A DNA stretch of 64,000 nt from Isoetes taiwanensis (lineage: Eukaryota > Streptophyta > Lycopodiopsida > Isoetales > Isoetaceae): contig JAJEKV010000005.1 of NCBI GenBank assembly GCA_021234155.1, positions 7,370,216-7,434,215 of the forward strand, read 5' to 3'. Made by a program: the position numbers and the translations under genes. This document shows, piece after piece, positions 46,381 to 56,975 of the stretch. A model generated the notes under the pieces. That model had not been told where the DNA came from, made no database searches, and saw only the letters and a list, made by a program, of their open reading frames with translations. Each line of letters starts with the position of its first letter. Within the stretch, counting starts at the first letter, position 1.

Positions 46381-46513
46381 TCCTGAGCGGGAGGGAGATT
46401 CTTTTCTTGGATCGTTTAGGCGCCGGAGCTGAATTTTGGAATTCGAAATAGGAAATGGCGGTGTTGTGTCATTGTTCTTGCAAAATTTTTTGCAATTCAT
46501 TCATCTGTCCACT

Positions 46514-49500
46514 ATGGACTGGAATTCCGCCTTCCTGTCTTCTTTGGCCAAGAACCGAGTGCAATTTGATCCTGGCACAATTCTATCAGGCTTACAACAA
46601 TTTCAGCAGCAATCCGAAAGATTTATGGAGTGTTGCCTTAGTTTCAGCAAGAATTTTGATGACAAGATGATTCCTGGTAGAGGTATGCCATAAGCTTACT
46701 GCCTGTTCTTGACTGCTGTGGACACTTAATTTTTAACTGTTGTGCCTTGATAGGAGAAGACGAACCTGCTGCTGTCCAAGATGAAACAAGAACAGAGGAT
46801 ATTCTACATGAAAACAGATATGAAGGTATGTTGTTAGTGCTTGTTTAGTGCTGTAATAACCAGTGAATCTTGAAATGATATTGAATGTAAAAACTTCATC
46901 TAAGGTGGTGGATGTTTCTGTGAAGAAGCACATGCTGAAGTTGTGCTGAATGACACAAATGCAGATGTAGAGGATCCAGGTAATTCAGGATTTATTATAT
47001 TGTTGTTTGTTTGTGTAAAAAGAAACTTCATGACTAACCTTAGTTCTTGATTTATCTTTCCAGAAATTGGTGGTGAATTTTGTTATGAAGAAACAAAACC
47101 GATTTTATGGCGTAGACTTCACATGGTGAATTACAGCAAAATGAGACACAAGCTCCAATGGATATTGAAGGTATGTCAAGTTGTATCTCCAGTTGTTTTT
47201 TATGAATCCTTTACAAATTAACTTTTGTTAGCTTCTTTAGGTGTTCTTTTTAGGAAGAAGAGAGCTGAACAAAGAAGAAAAGAAAGACAAAGACAGAGAG
47301 AAATGGAGGCCGCAAAATGTGATGAACAAGCCAAGCTGAATGGTGATTTCAGCACAAAAAAAAAAAAAAAGAAAAGATTGTCAAAGAATATTGGCAAACT
47401 TGTTAATAATATTTGTAGGAATGCTAGTGAAAAAGATAGGGAAGATATTCTAAGGGGTGCAGCCAAATGGTTGCCTGGTCTAGGTGTTCAAACCACCAAA
47501 GAATTCAAAACAATGAAAGCTATAGTGGACAACTTGAAGGATTCATTTGCAGCCCACAAATATGCAAAGGATACAGATGCATGGAGAGCAAGAAGTGCTG
47601 CCATGGCTTACTCTGTCAATGCTGACACAAATAGAAGGGCCTTTGCAAAGCAACTAAACCTGAATAGAAGAATTGTCTCTGTTGCTGTTAAGAGAAGACT
47701 TCTTCTTTGAACATGGGGAAGGACCATGGTCAATGTTCAAGAAAAGCACTCGAAGTGACAAGCTTTCTTATGATCAGAGGAAACTTGTGGTTGACTTTTG
47801 GAGGAATAACACCAGAGTATCACCTTGCAAAAAACATGTGGTGAAGATCAGACTAGGCAAAGGAGTGAACATAATGCATCCCTTGCATTTTCTAGAGGAA
47901 ACTCAAGTAAGTGTTTCTATATATTGATTTTTTGTTGGCCTTTTAAATTCTTTTTATAACTTGTGAATTTGCACTTGCAGGTTACTTTCTATAAACGTTT
48001 TACTGCTGAATATCCCAAGTTTGACTTGTCTTTTTCGATGTTTCATGCTCAAACCACCATATGTAAGGAAGGTCGGGGATAGAGAAACTTGTTGTTGTGT
48101 GTATCACATGAAAAACAGATTTCATTAGGCAAGCAATAAATAAGGTTAGGCATGATGAGAAATTACATGGAGCTAGCTGCAAGTGCACTTGTGTGGTTTG
48201 TGGCCACCGGGCCAACTTGCATGGCAAATAAATGTACATACTCTTCTACCAAAGGAGCTTTGGAAATCACCGGTTTGTCCAAGGATGATGAAATAGAGGA
48301 GTGGCATGCACATGACTGTTTGACTCTCAAGTGCAAGAATTGTGGACCTGCCAAGTTACCAACCTTGCCCAAATGAATTGAAATACATTCCGGACACAAC
48401 ATTGAATGGAAGACCTATGACAAGGTTAGAATTCAGCTTTATTTTATCCCAAGTTATATCACATTGATCCGTCATTACCATTGCGGTACTTGAACCCATT
48501 GGAGAACCCGTGCCTCGATGGCAAGGGAGGGTACAAGATTTCTACTAAACCAGCTACCAAACCGGTTTACAAATGCACAACTAGCCAGAGATTATCCAGA
48601 AGCCAAGAGTGTCTTAAAAAGAGTTTATACCACATAATTATGAAGGAAGATGGCGGGCCAAACAATTCGGGAGTGTTTGGCAACATTTCCAAAGGACACC
48701 ATAGTTTCGTCATAGATTTTGGCGAGAATTATACTTTTAAGATTCAGCAAGAGATACAGAGTCTACACTGGAAGAATGATCAATGCACAATTTTAGTGCA
48801 TATTACATACAGACATGCAACATTGTCAGATGATCCAAGTTTGGATGAAAATGAGAGAAGAATTATAAAAGAGACTCATTTCTACATATCGGATGACCCG
48901 GGGACCATGATACCTTGTTTGTGCGATATTGTTTGAACAAGCATCATGTATTTCCGACAAACAGGCGGATAAAAGTATAATTGAGACACATCATGTGGTC
49001 CGATGGTTGCTCATCTCAGTTCAAAGGAGCAAGGAACTTTTATTTCCTTGGTAGGAACTACCATACCAATGGCATTCCAATAAATTGGAATTACTTTGCC
49101 TCCTATCATGGCAAAGGTAACTACATTCTTTGTCAATGGATTTATAGTTTTAATTTGTTTTTTTTTTTTTTTTTTTTTAATAATAGAACGGTGAACATGA
49201 TGGTCTTTGGAGCTGTCATTAAACGAGCTCTTACACATGAGATGTTGAAAAGAGGATCGATTACCACTCGAAAATGCACATGATGCAAGATAGTTTTTAC
49301 GGTCAAGCATTTCGGGGACAACTCCACAATCGAGGGCAAAGACAGGTTCGGTATCTTTGAAATCTTCGCTTTTTAACTGTTAGTGTGTGCTGAAATACTG
49401 CTTTGTTGAATGTTATTGTGTGTTGAAATACTGGTTTCTTTCCTAAACAGGTTTTTCTGGGAAATTGGAGTAGACGAGGTTGATAGGTCAGAAAGGTATG

Positions 49501-50192
49501 ATTGTGCTACACTTTCGGTTCAAAGCAAGTTCCATTCCATCGAGCCAATTCAAGCTACGCATCCTACACAAGTTGCTCATATGGACTACAGAGTTGTTTT
49601 ACTATAATTGTTGGTTAGGCAAACATGCCAAGTGGCCTAACAAAGGTAGAATAGGCACATGGCAATACTCCGAGCTAAGACCAGTCTTGATTATGTGGAA
49701 GATGTTGTGGATGGCCCTGTTTTTGAAGGTGATCCTCAATGGAAGTCTGATATTCTTGCAGTTGGAGATAATTTTTCTGTAGTTGCAGAGCCAGACAACA
49801 AGGAGAATGTGGACTTCTATGTGCTGAAGTGCACAAAGGTGAAACATGTGGTGGAGAAGGCATTCAAAGATCCATGGGGCCAAAAGTTTGCCAGAAATGA
49901 GGTAGTTGTCACTGGTTTATTCTACAAGTTCTTAGGGGGCAGCAGATATGAGTTACTGGTAAATGAACCAGAGTGTAATGTTTATAGTCATTTGGTTACT
50001 TCTCTTTGTTTTGAGTTGACCAAGATTAGTGGTAACTGTTTTGATCTGCCAGAAGATACACATAACCAAATATTGGACAGCTTGCCACAAAACAGTGCAT
50101 TGATAGCTCAAAACTCAGATGAACCTGCATCAAGTGAGCTGAATTTAATAAAAAGAACAAGAAACTCGGGGAAAAAGAAGAGAACAGCCTAA
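46514..50192 (+). pseudogene. DDE-like transposase of the 7 kb element, multi-exon, frameshifted
   Basis: A start at 46,514 (MDWNSAFLSSLAKNRVQFD) is followed by small acidic exons with GT/AG borders (46,514-46,682; 46,754-46,825; 46,905-46,979; 47,064-47,170). The exon at 47,241-47,906 carries a basic coiled segment (KKRAEQRRKERQRQREMEA) and a helical region. From 47,981 come a Cys-rich zone (RETCCCVYH, CKCTCVVCG, HAHDCLTLKCKNCG) and the likely catalytic core: VIDFGENYTFKIQQ, HFYISDD, SDGCSSQFKGARNFYFLG, YHGK and, in the next exon, GEHDG...GAVIKRALTHE. A conserved C-terminal domain ends at 50,192 (DPWGQKFARNEVVVTGLFYK). The D...D...HDG pattern suggests the acidic triad. At least four one-base slips (about 47,690, 48,050, 48,660, 49,205) and an unresolved intron near 48,425 prevent a full product. 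Confidence 0.7.
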
Positions 50193-50679
50193 TTCTTTTA
50201 AATTGTACATTGTATACCATTCTATGATTGTAACCATTGTTACAAACCATTGTAATGAAATTTTAACCATTGTATTGTATGGTCATTGATTTGTAATGAA
50301 ATTCTAACCAATTCATTGTAATGAATTGGAATTGTGTTTGAATTTAGTTTGAATTGAATTTGATTGTCAATTGAATTGGAAATGTCTTTGATTTGTGTGT
50401 GAATTGAAAATGAATTTGAAGTGTGTTTGCATTGAAATTTGTATGACTTATACTTCTAACTTTCATACATAAGATATTCATAACAAAAGTGCAAAATATC
50501 AAGCAAACATATCATTTGATTCAAGAGAAACTCTGTCATTTCATACAAGTGTTACACAAAATATTTCAAAAACTTACTGCACCTAAGGGGAAAATTGGTG
50601 CGAAAAAAAGCGATTGTCAACAACAAAAAAAAGCGAGATTGTCAACATGGAGATTAAAGCAGTATTGCCAACATGAGGA
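50193..50679. other. Intergenic spacer between the two convergent transposon genes
   Basis: AT-rich sequence with repeated TTGTAATGAAATT and GAATTGAATTG words. It holds the 3' ends of both convergent genes. No other feature is seen. Confidence 0.6.
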
Positions 50680-52932
50680 TTACAGCTGCAACTTCTTATG
50701 CATCTTCTTCTCCAACCACTTCTCCATGGTAACATCATCTTCCATGGGGCTGTCTGGGCTTTGTGGAGACTCCAAAGACTTTCCTCCAGGCCGGAGAGAA
50801 TATCTCACGTCTTTGGTGAGATCACCACCACCGTGCTCAATTCTCGACCTGCAAACAAAACAAGTTAATGTTAAGAAATTTATTTGTGCAAACCAAATTT
50901 GCAAGATAACACTTACAAGTGCTCAAGGTAATTGGCATTTGCTGAACAACTGCAACTGGAACTGGAGGATATGCATAGTACAAGTTAGGTCAGACTAAAA
51001 TAAAACTATTGAACACATGTGCTGAAAAAGTGCTTACCTTTTTTAACTGGAGTGTGCATTTCAGATAAGCCCTCCTTTGAAGCATCAGTTTCCACAGCAC
51101 CATCCTGTCCAACCACTTTTGAAATTTTTTCTGCATTTAAAAAGCTGATGTGAGTCAAATGCACATGAGTAAATGATACATATGTTGAAATGTTGCTTAC
51201 CTTTCATTTTTGGAGACAAATCATGCACTGCAAAATAGTGCTGGACAAGTTCATCTACAACACCATCTGCAGCAAAAAAATCTTGAGCAAAAAAAATCTT
51301 AAGTAATTGTACTCAAATACCTGTAATTGTTAATTTTTTTACCTGCTGCTTTACTGCCTATCTGAGGACTATCTTCACGAGCTAAGTGAGAAAACTTCAT
51401 TGGACTAACCTTGTCCACATCAATTGGATCTGCAAGGAATAAACAAACTTCAAGCAAGCTTTAACTAACTTGAGAAAATACTGAATAAGTACCTAGATCT
51501 ATGGGTTTTTGACCACATGACTTAGTGGCACTCCTTGTTATTCTTTTCTTTGCCACTCTGACAGGCTGAAAATCTGAACTTGGTGGATCATTATACATAG
51601 AGGTGCTCGAGCTAGTTTCTTCTCTGAATCTCTTCTTGGGTGTCACCTCCTTCTGCTTTTTTCCAGTCTTGCTGGTTTTTTCTACTTCTTCTGCTGGTTT
51701 TTTCCTTCTGCTGGTTTTTTCTACTTCTTCTGTTTCTGTTTCTTCACTTGATTCTTCTTCATCTGAACCTGGTGGCTTGAGTTCCTTGAAACCAAGTTCA
51801 TCAAGAATACTTGGAGGAACCTCAACATCACAGCCAGATGCAATGCAATGCATGCCTTCCAGCACAACACTGAAACATATTACATGGTAAATATGACCAC
51901 ATGAATTAAGCTTAACATGCAATTCATATTCCTCTGAAAACAGAAGGCCACAACCCTCACATGTGGTTGCCCCTATGGACATTGGGAAATTATAAGTTCC
52001 CATTCCCAGTTTTGGGAGATTCTTCTTGGATTTCTCATTTTGATGCAAGTGAGCCACATGCTTGCACTTGGCATGCCAGAACTTCATGTTAGTTTCATAA
52101 TTTTCAATATCAAAATTGAGAATAGAAATTTCTTTCTTTAGTTGCTGCAAACCTGAAGTGTTCACCTTCGACATCTGCTTGTCTAGAAAAGCTTGGAGAG
52201 CTTGCTCATCCCTTTGCAACTCTTGTATTCCTTCTTCCTCATGAGGACTGAGCAGCTGCAAATCCATCCACATCTGCCTCTTCTCCTTTATCTCGTCTTC
52301 TAGATCCTTGAAGTTTGCATTGGAGTTGCTGATGGAACCTTCCATTCTCAACAGGTCGGCCTGTTTCTGCACCAATTCCTTCTTGCTGTCCTCATACATA
52401 TGGGAAAGTGACCTGATGTGATTCAAAGAAGCGGTGGTGTTCTTCTCGAAAGCATTCACATGTTCTTTGTTCAGCTGAGCTTGGCCAATCCTGTAAGCAT
52501 CTGCTGCAAGACTTGCCCAATTAACCTTAAACTCGTCAGGATTCTGCAATGCCTTTGCAGTATGTGACCAGGCAAAAGCCCTTGCAAAAAGGGTTCTCAA
52601 TTCATTATTTGGAAGCGGTTTCTGATAAACTCTCTCTATCAAATCAGAGAGTGCTGTCTTGAACTGGGGCTTGATTAACTTGATGTGTATCTTGCCGGTT
52701 TTGGGCATAGGTTTTCCCGGACCTGCAAAAATCAGCACTTGGAACATCTGCCCATTTGATACTTCTTGGATTCTTTCCCTCCATCGAAAGTTTCCGATTC
52801 TTTGCAAACTCAATGGGTGTTCTTGCAAAAAGTAACTCCTGCAAAACCGAGTTCTTAGTTTGGTCCCTTAAAAAAAATTTAGAAATGCAAGGGGGAGCTT
52901 GTTACCTCGCCGGAATTGGTTTTGGTCGCCAT
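50680..52932 (-). CDS. Coiled-coil, RING-like zinc-finger accessory protein of the 7 kb element
   Basis: Probable exons on the minus strand are 52,932-52,906 (MATKTNSGE), 52,838-51,493, 51,429-51,343, 51,266-51,201, 51,130-51,038, 50,949-50,917 and 50,848-50,680, all with GT/AG borders. The product would be ~600 residues. The large exon holds an N-terminal region (ELLFARTPIEFAKNRKLSME, PKTGKIHIKLIK), long coiled coils (SLSHMYEDSKKELVQKQADL, EISILNFDIENYETNMKFW), a zinc finger CEGCGLLF, then NSCGHIYHVICF, then CIASGC, and a Lys/Glu-rich tail with KRITRSATK. The finger has a RING-like C/H order. One surplus T in a T5 run near 52,734 breaks the frame early, and the exon 5/6 phase also slips by one base. 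Otherwise the gene looks well kept. It is probably a DNA- or transposase-binding partner; the role is inferred. Confidence 0.65.
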
Positions 52933-53099
52933 GCTTCAAGCTGCGGAATTCAGATCAAAAAACAGAGTTTTGTAAACTCAAAACATGAATTATTTCCAAA
53001 TTCATTGAAGATACTGCACTGATGGGTCGGACGATTCCGGAAATCATTAATTTCAGCAGCCCGAGGAGAATTAATCACTGATTCATCATGGATTCAGCA

Positions 53100-53295
53100 C
53101 TGCTGCAGAAAGTTCGCGCCCAAAAACTTTCCTGACTGGTGGCCTTCTCCGGCCGTCACTGCCCTTCAACTTTATGGCTGACGGCTCGTCAGGTTGCTGC
53201 CCGTCACGGACTGCTCGTGTAAAAAAAACGAAAATAAAGTGCTAAAAAACTGCTTGACGGGCGGAAAATGGCACATATCAAGCATAAACACACCC
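53100..53295. repeat. Right subterminal and terminal region of the 7 kb transposon
   Basis: GGCCGTCACTGCC, GCTGACGGCTCGTCAGG, CCCGTCACGGAC and TTGACGGGCGG precede the terminal repeat. CTAAAAAACTGCTT matches CTGAAAAACTGCTT near the left end in the same orientation. Confidence 0.75.
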
Positions 53296-55428
53296 ATGGG
53301 AGAGTCAGAGCTGCTGAAGCTAGAGGACGATTGACTGCATTGTACCAGGAATTAGAAGTACTCCGTGCTCGTGGCCATACTAGTGGAGTCAGAGAAAAGG
53401 AGTTATTATCTCAGATCAAGGCTATGGAAACTGTAAAAGTTACTGAAGCCAAAGTGAAGGCAGGGTTGCAGTGGTTCAAGGACGGAGATAGATGTACCCG
53501 GTTCTTTTTTGCGGCTGCAAGAAGAAGGAAACTCGCCACTTCTATTCATTCTTTGGTGTTGCCAGATGGCGCTCTTATCTCCGATCCGGTGAATCTTAAG
53601 CAGTATCTTCATCATCACTTTTCTTCATTCTTTGCACAACACCCATTGCCCTTTCAGAAGGACATGCAATTGGCCGTGTTGACTAAGCTGCGTCGCATTG
53701 TTTCTGAAGAGCAGAGGTTGCTTCTTGAGTCTAATATTGTGAAGGAGGACTTAAAAGCAGCTGTGGCTCTCTTGAAAAGGGACAAATGCCCGGGTCTTGA
53801 TGGCTTTCCTATTGAATTCTTTCAGAAGTGCTGGGACTGGTTGGAGGATGACATATATGATGCCTTTTGTGAGTTTCAAAGATTTAGGAGCCTTGATAAG
53901 ATTTTGAATACAGGTTGTATCTCTCTCATTCCAAAGAGCAAGGAACCCAAGACTATTTCTGACTGGCGACCTATTACATTGCTTTCCTCTGTGTACAAGA
54001 TCTTTGCTAAGACATTGGCAGAAAGAGTCCGAGACATCTTGGCTGACACTATCTCGTCGACACAATCTGGTTTTCTCCCTCGTCGTTGTATTCTCAACAA
54101 CGTGGCTGCTGCATATGAAGGAATATATTGGGCCCGGTTACAGGGTCATAGAGCAGTGTATCTTAAGCTTGATTTTGCTAAAGCTTACGATAGTGTTGAT
54201 TGGGGCTTCTTGGAGAAGTGTCTTCTTGCACTTGGGTTTGGGGAGTCATTCACAAGGAATGTCATGAAGCTCCATACATCAGCCAGATCTACTGTCCTTT
54301 TCCAGGGCGAGCCATCGGATATTTTTGTAGTGGGTAGAGGAATTCGACAAGGTTGTCCCTTAGCACCCTTGCTTTTCACAATTGTGGCAGAAGTATTGTC
54401 CCAGCTCTTCTCCGTGGCTACCCAAGATGGCGTTATTCAAGGCCTCCCAATGGACGATGGTTCTCAAGAGGTATGTAACCAATATGCCGATGACACTTTT
54501 TTGTTCCTAATTGCCGAGGCTGAGAATCTTCGTAATGCTAAGCTATTATTAGACACATTCTCCTTAGCATCAGGAGTTCTTGTAGGATGGCAAAAATGTA
54601 CAGCTTTGTGGACGTTGGACAGTCCCATCCCTCCCTGTATTTTGGACTATCCATGGAAGATTCTTCTGCATGGCAATACCACAAAGTTGCTTGGTATCCC
54701 AGTTGGAATTCACGTCTACGCCTTGGATGCTTGGGATGAAATCATTAGTGGGTTGCAAAAGCACTTGTTTTGGTGGAATACAGCTAAACTGTCCATGCCC
54801 GGTAGAATCACTGTGGCTAAATGTGTTCTTAGTAATACTCATGTCTACATAGCGTCTGCTCTATTAGCTCCACAGTGTAAGATGGAGGAGATTGTGCGTA
54901 TTGTCAGAAATTTTATTTGGGGTGGAAATGAGTTAGGAGCAGTGGTCAAGGTAGCTTGGGTGAAATGCATTAGACCTAAAAGCATTTGGTGGTCTTTGGT
55001 ATGTTGGATTTTCACCTCCAAAGCAAGGTAATGATATCAAAGTTCATTTGGAGGATTTTCATTGGTAAGGATGATTCTCCTGGCCTGAGGTTGTTGGTGC
55101 AGTCGATTCAGCATTGTCTCCCATTTCATAAGGCCACCATTAAGCCCCTCCTTCCTTGGGCTTTGCTTTATCATATGCATCCGTATCCTAATGCTTCTCC
55201 CTTTCTAAAGGGGTTGCTTGCTGCTTGGGACACTGTCAGGTCTCTTTTCCATATTAATCCTGAGGCGTGTCTTCAGTTGTCCACTCCATGCTGGTGGATT
55301 CCTTTGCAGGACACTCCAGAGAATGTGCCTCTAAGTGTGGTTGTTCATCCAAAGACACAACGACGATGGGTAGCAGCTGGTATCAGCACTATTGCAGCTT
55401 GGTATGAGTTTGGTCATCTCATGTCATG
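53296..55428 (+). pseudogene. LINE ORF2 reverse transcriptase and post-RT region (inverted segment)
   Basis: From GRVRAAEARGRLTALYQELE the frame runs to 55,031 through LQWFKDGDRCTRFFF, CPGLDGFPIEFF, ISLIPKSKEPKTISDWRPIT, LKLDFAKAYDSVDWGFL, IRQGCPLAPLLF and NQYADDTFLFL, then VRIVRNFIWGG, with all RT catalytic Asp residues. After a frame change at ~55,000 it continues as LDFHLQSKVMISKFIWRIFI to WYEFGHLMS at 55,428, where the target duplication begins. The stretch 53,296-55,031 has no stop, so this was a recent insertion. The first codons lie against the right end of the nested transposon. Confidence 0.9.
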
Positions 55429-55444
55429 AGATTATAAATTTTTT
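55429..55444. repeat. Right target-site duplication of the inverted LINE
   Basis: AGATTATAAATTTTTT, identical to 44,636-44,651. It directly follows the last ORF2-derived base and is followed by unrelated flanking sequence (ACTCGGTTCAGG). Confidence 0.85.
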
Positions 55445-56155
55445 ACTCGGTTCAGGTTAATCGCATTGTATATGTTTAGATCACGCAATTTTCATTGGGT
55501 TCATGTTATACTCATTTTATAGATTTAAATACAATGCTATCAAGTACAAGGATGCAATCTGGAATGCAATCTTTGTCTACAGAGCAAGACGGAGGCTCTT
55601 GCACCAGCCATGCCTTTGATCATGGCGACAATACTTCCTCATGTTGCACAATTGTAGGGCCTTCATAAACACCTCCATATAATCTGCATGGACTTTTCAA
55701 ATAGCAACCCACACAGGCATTTTCTCCACATCTAGAATCTCCACGGCTTGCTGCTCCTATGCAAGCACCACCTCAGTAGCACATAGTAGCCCGATTTTCT
55801 TGGAAGGCGCCCGAAGAAAGTGGATTTGAAAGGAGAAAGTTTTCTGTTCAGGCTATTTTAACCTGTCTTTGGACTGTTCCTGCTTCAAGCAAATTTACAA
55901 TCAGAGGTGGGCATCTCTCAATCTCTTAGGATATGAAAGGCAGCATTTTCGAGTCAGATTTTGCCATGGTACGTGACCAAATCAATTATATTATTCTTAA
56001 TACGTAACACCACAATGGCATGATTCTTTTTAAAATTTACAATGTAATGTCCTTTTGTCTCTTTTCATACATCTCTTTTGTTCTCCCGAAGGAGATGGTC
56101 TGTAAAAATCATTTGTGATTCTGCAATCACTTCTTGCTGGTGATACGAGCTCAAT
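55445..56155. other. Intergenic sequence
   Basis: No gene or transposon end is recognised. There are only short open frames. Confidence 0.5.
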
Positions 56156-56335
56156 GAAGAAGCTATTAAGATGTTCAATATGTGAAGAAGCTGTTAAGAT
56201 GTTTAATATGTCAAGTAATTTTTCCATTGGAACACATGGTACAACATTGATAAATGAATAGACATTGAGTGTTTATTAAATGCAATGTGGGCTTTGGAAC
56301 ACATGGTACAACATTGATAAATGAATAGATTACCT
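56156..56335. repeat. Short direct repeats (28 bp x2 and ~34 bp x2)
   Basis: GAAGAAGCTATTAAGATGTT and its continuation occupy 56,156-56,183 and 56,184-56,211 with a few changes. GGAACACATGGTACAACATT with its following 14 bases occurs at 56,229 and 56,296. Confidence 0.85.
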
Positions 56336-56564
56336 TAACACATCTAAATTCTAAGTACACTATTGGTTCATTAGGATCTAAGTGACCACCAAAACAATGA
56401 GCGTGTGTTAGATAACCACCACATAGGCACGATGAATGCTTTACTATTTCTATTGTTGGGAATCAAATTTTAATGACTACAATGTTCTCATAGCATTTTC
56501 TTATAACAGTGAAGAACATCACACGATAAAACATATACAATAAATACAAAAGTATTGACATGTA

Positions 56565-56603
56565 ACAAGACGGACTTCCCACCGAAGGTGGGCAATTTTC
56601 TAG
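56565..56603 (+). other. Helitron-type 3' end (hairpin plus CTAG)
   Basis: CCCACCGAAGGTGGG forms a hairpin. CAATTTT and CTAG (56,600-56,603) then T follow, the arrangement of a Helitron 3' terminus. No matching 5' end could be identified upstream, so element length is unknown. The sequence beyond CTAG (TAAGA) matches that next to the other Helitron-type end at 37,586. Confidence 0.4.
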
Positions 56604-56764
56604 TAAGAAGATAATGTTTTGATGTGTTGTATCAAGCCCTAAATCGGAGGGTGAGAATTTGATTGGATTTGAAGATCTAAATCCGACGGCCTTAGAAGAA
56701 TGGAAATTGGTAGGGTGAAAATATGCTACCAATAGAGGCCGGGGTCCGCAACATGTTGGATGAT

Positions 56765-56975
56765 GGCTCTTTCAATCCTTTCCTTTCCTATGCCATCGCT
56801 ATGGAGACACTGGCTTGCCCTGGCTTACAGCCTTAGATTTTCTAATGCCCTTATAATTTTCAGTCTCATCTCTGGAGCTATTTTCCTTTCCGGGCTCTTT
56901 CAATCCTTCCTTTCCTATGCGATCGCTATTGAGACACTGGCTTGCTCTCGCTTATAGCCTTAGATTTTCTAATGT
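56765..56975. repeat. Direct repeat of ~83 bp, two copies
   Basis: GGCTCTTTCAATCCTTTCCT and the following ~65 bases at 56,765 recur at 56,893, ending in CTTAGATTTTCTAATG both times. A ~45-base unrelated spacer separates them. Confidence 0.85.

Larger units (their letters stand above)
46236..53295. mobile_element. 7.06 kb DNA transposon with 4 bp duplication and two convergent genes
   Basis: Terminal inverted repeats GGGTGTGTTTTTGCTTGAC (left) and GGGTGTGTTTATGCTTGAT (right, inwards) extend ~25 bases with three mismatches. ATGG lies outside both ends (46,232-46,235 and 53,296-53,299). Removing the element and one ATGG restores the LINE frame exactly across EYG/RVR. CCGTCA/TGACGG words are repeated in the first ~150 and last ~150 bases. 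Two convergent genes fill the interior. The 4 bp duplication would fit Sola- or Chapaev-type elements; the termini do not look like CACTA, hAT or Harbinger. I cannot assign the superfamily with confidence. Confidence 0.9.
44652..55428 (-). mobile_element. 5'-inverted (twin-primed) LINE carrying a nested DNA transposon
   Basis: Bounded by the same 16-base target duplication, the insertion starts with a poly(T) run (minus-strand poly(A) tail). It then carries the C-terminal zf-RVT part of ORF2 on the minus strand to ~45.5 kb, then switches to endonuclease, RT and post-RT on the plus strand up to 55,428. In twin priming the second cDNA is laid down inverted, so the part of ORF2 just upstream of the sense segment lies against the far target duplication. 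That is the order seen. Without the 7,060 bp nested element the LINE is ~3.7 kb, truncated within the endonuclease. Confidence 0.85.

Noticed and set aside
49159-49180. Second poly(T) run as another LINE tail
   Set aside because: It lies in a predicted intron of the transposase, just before an AG acceptor, with no LINE sequence next to it.
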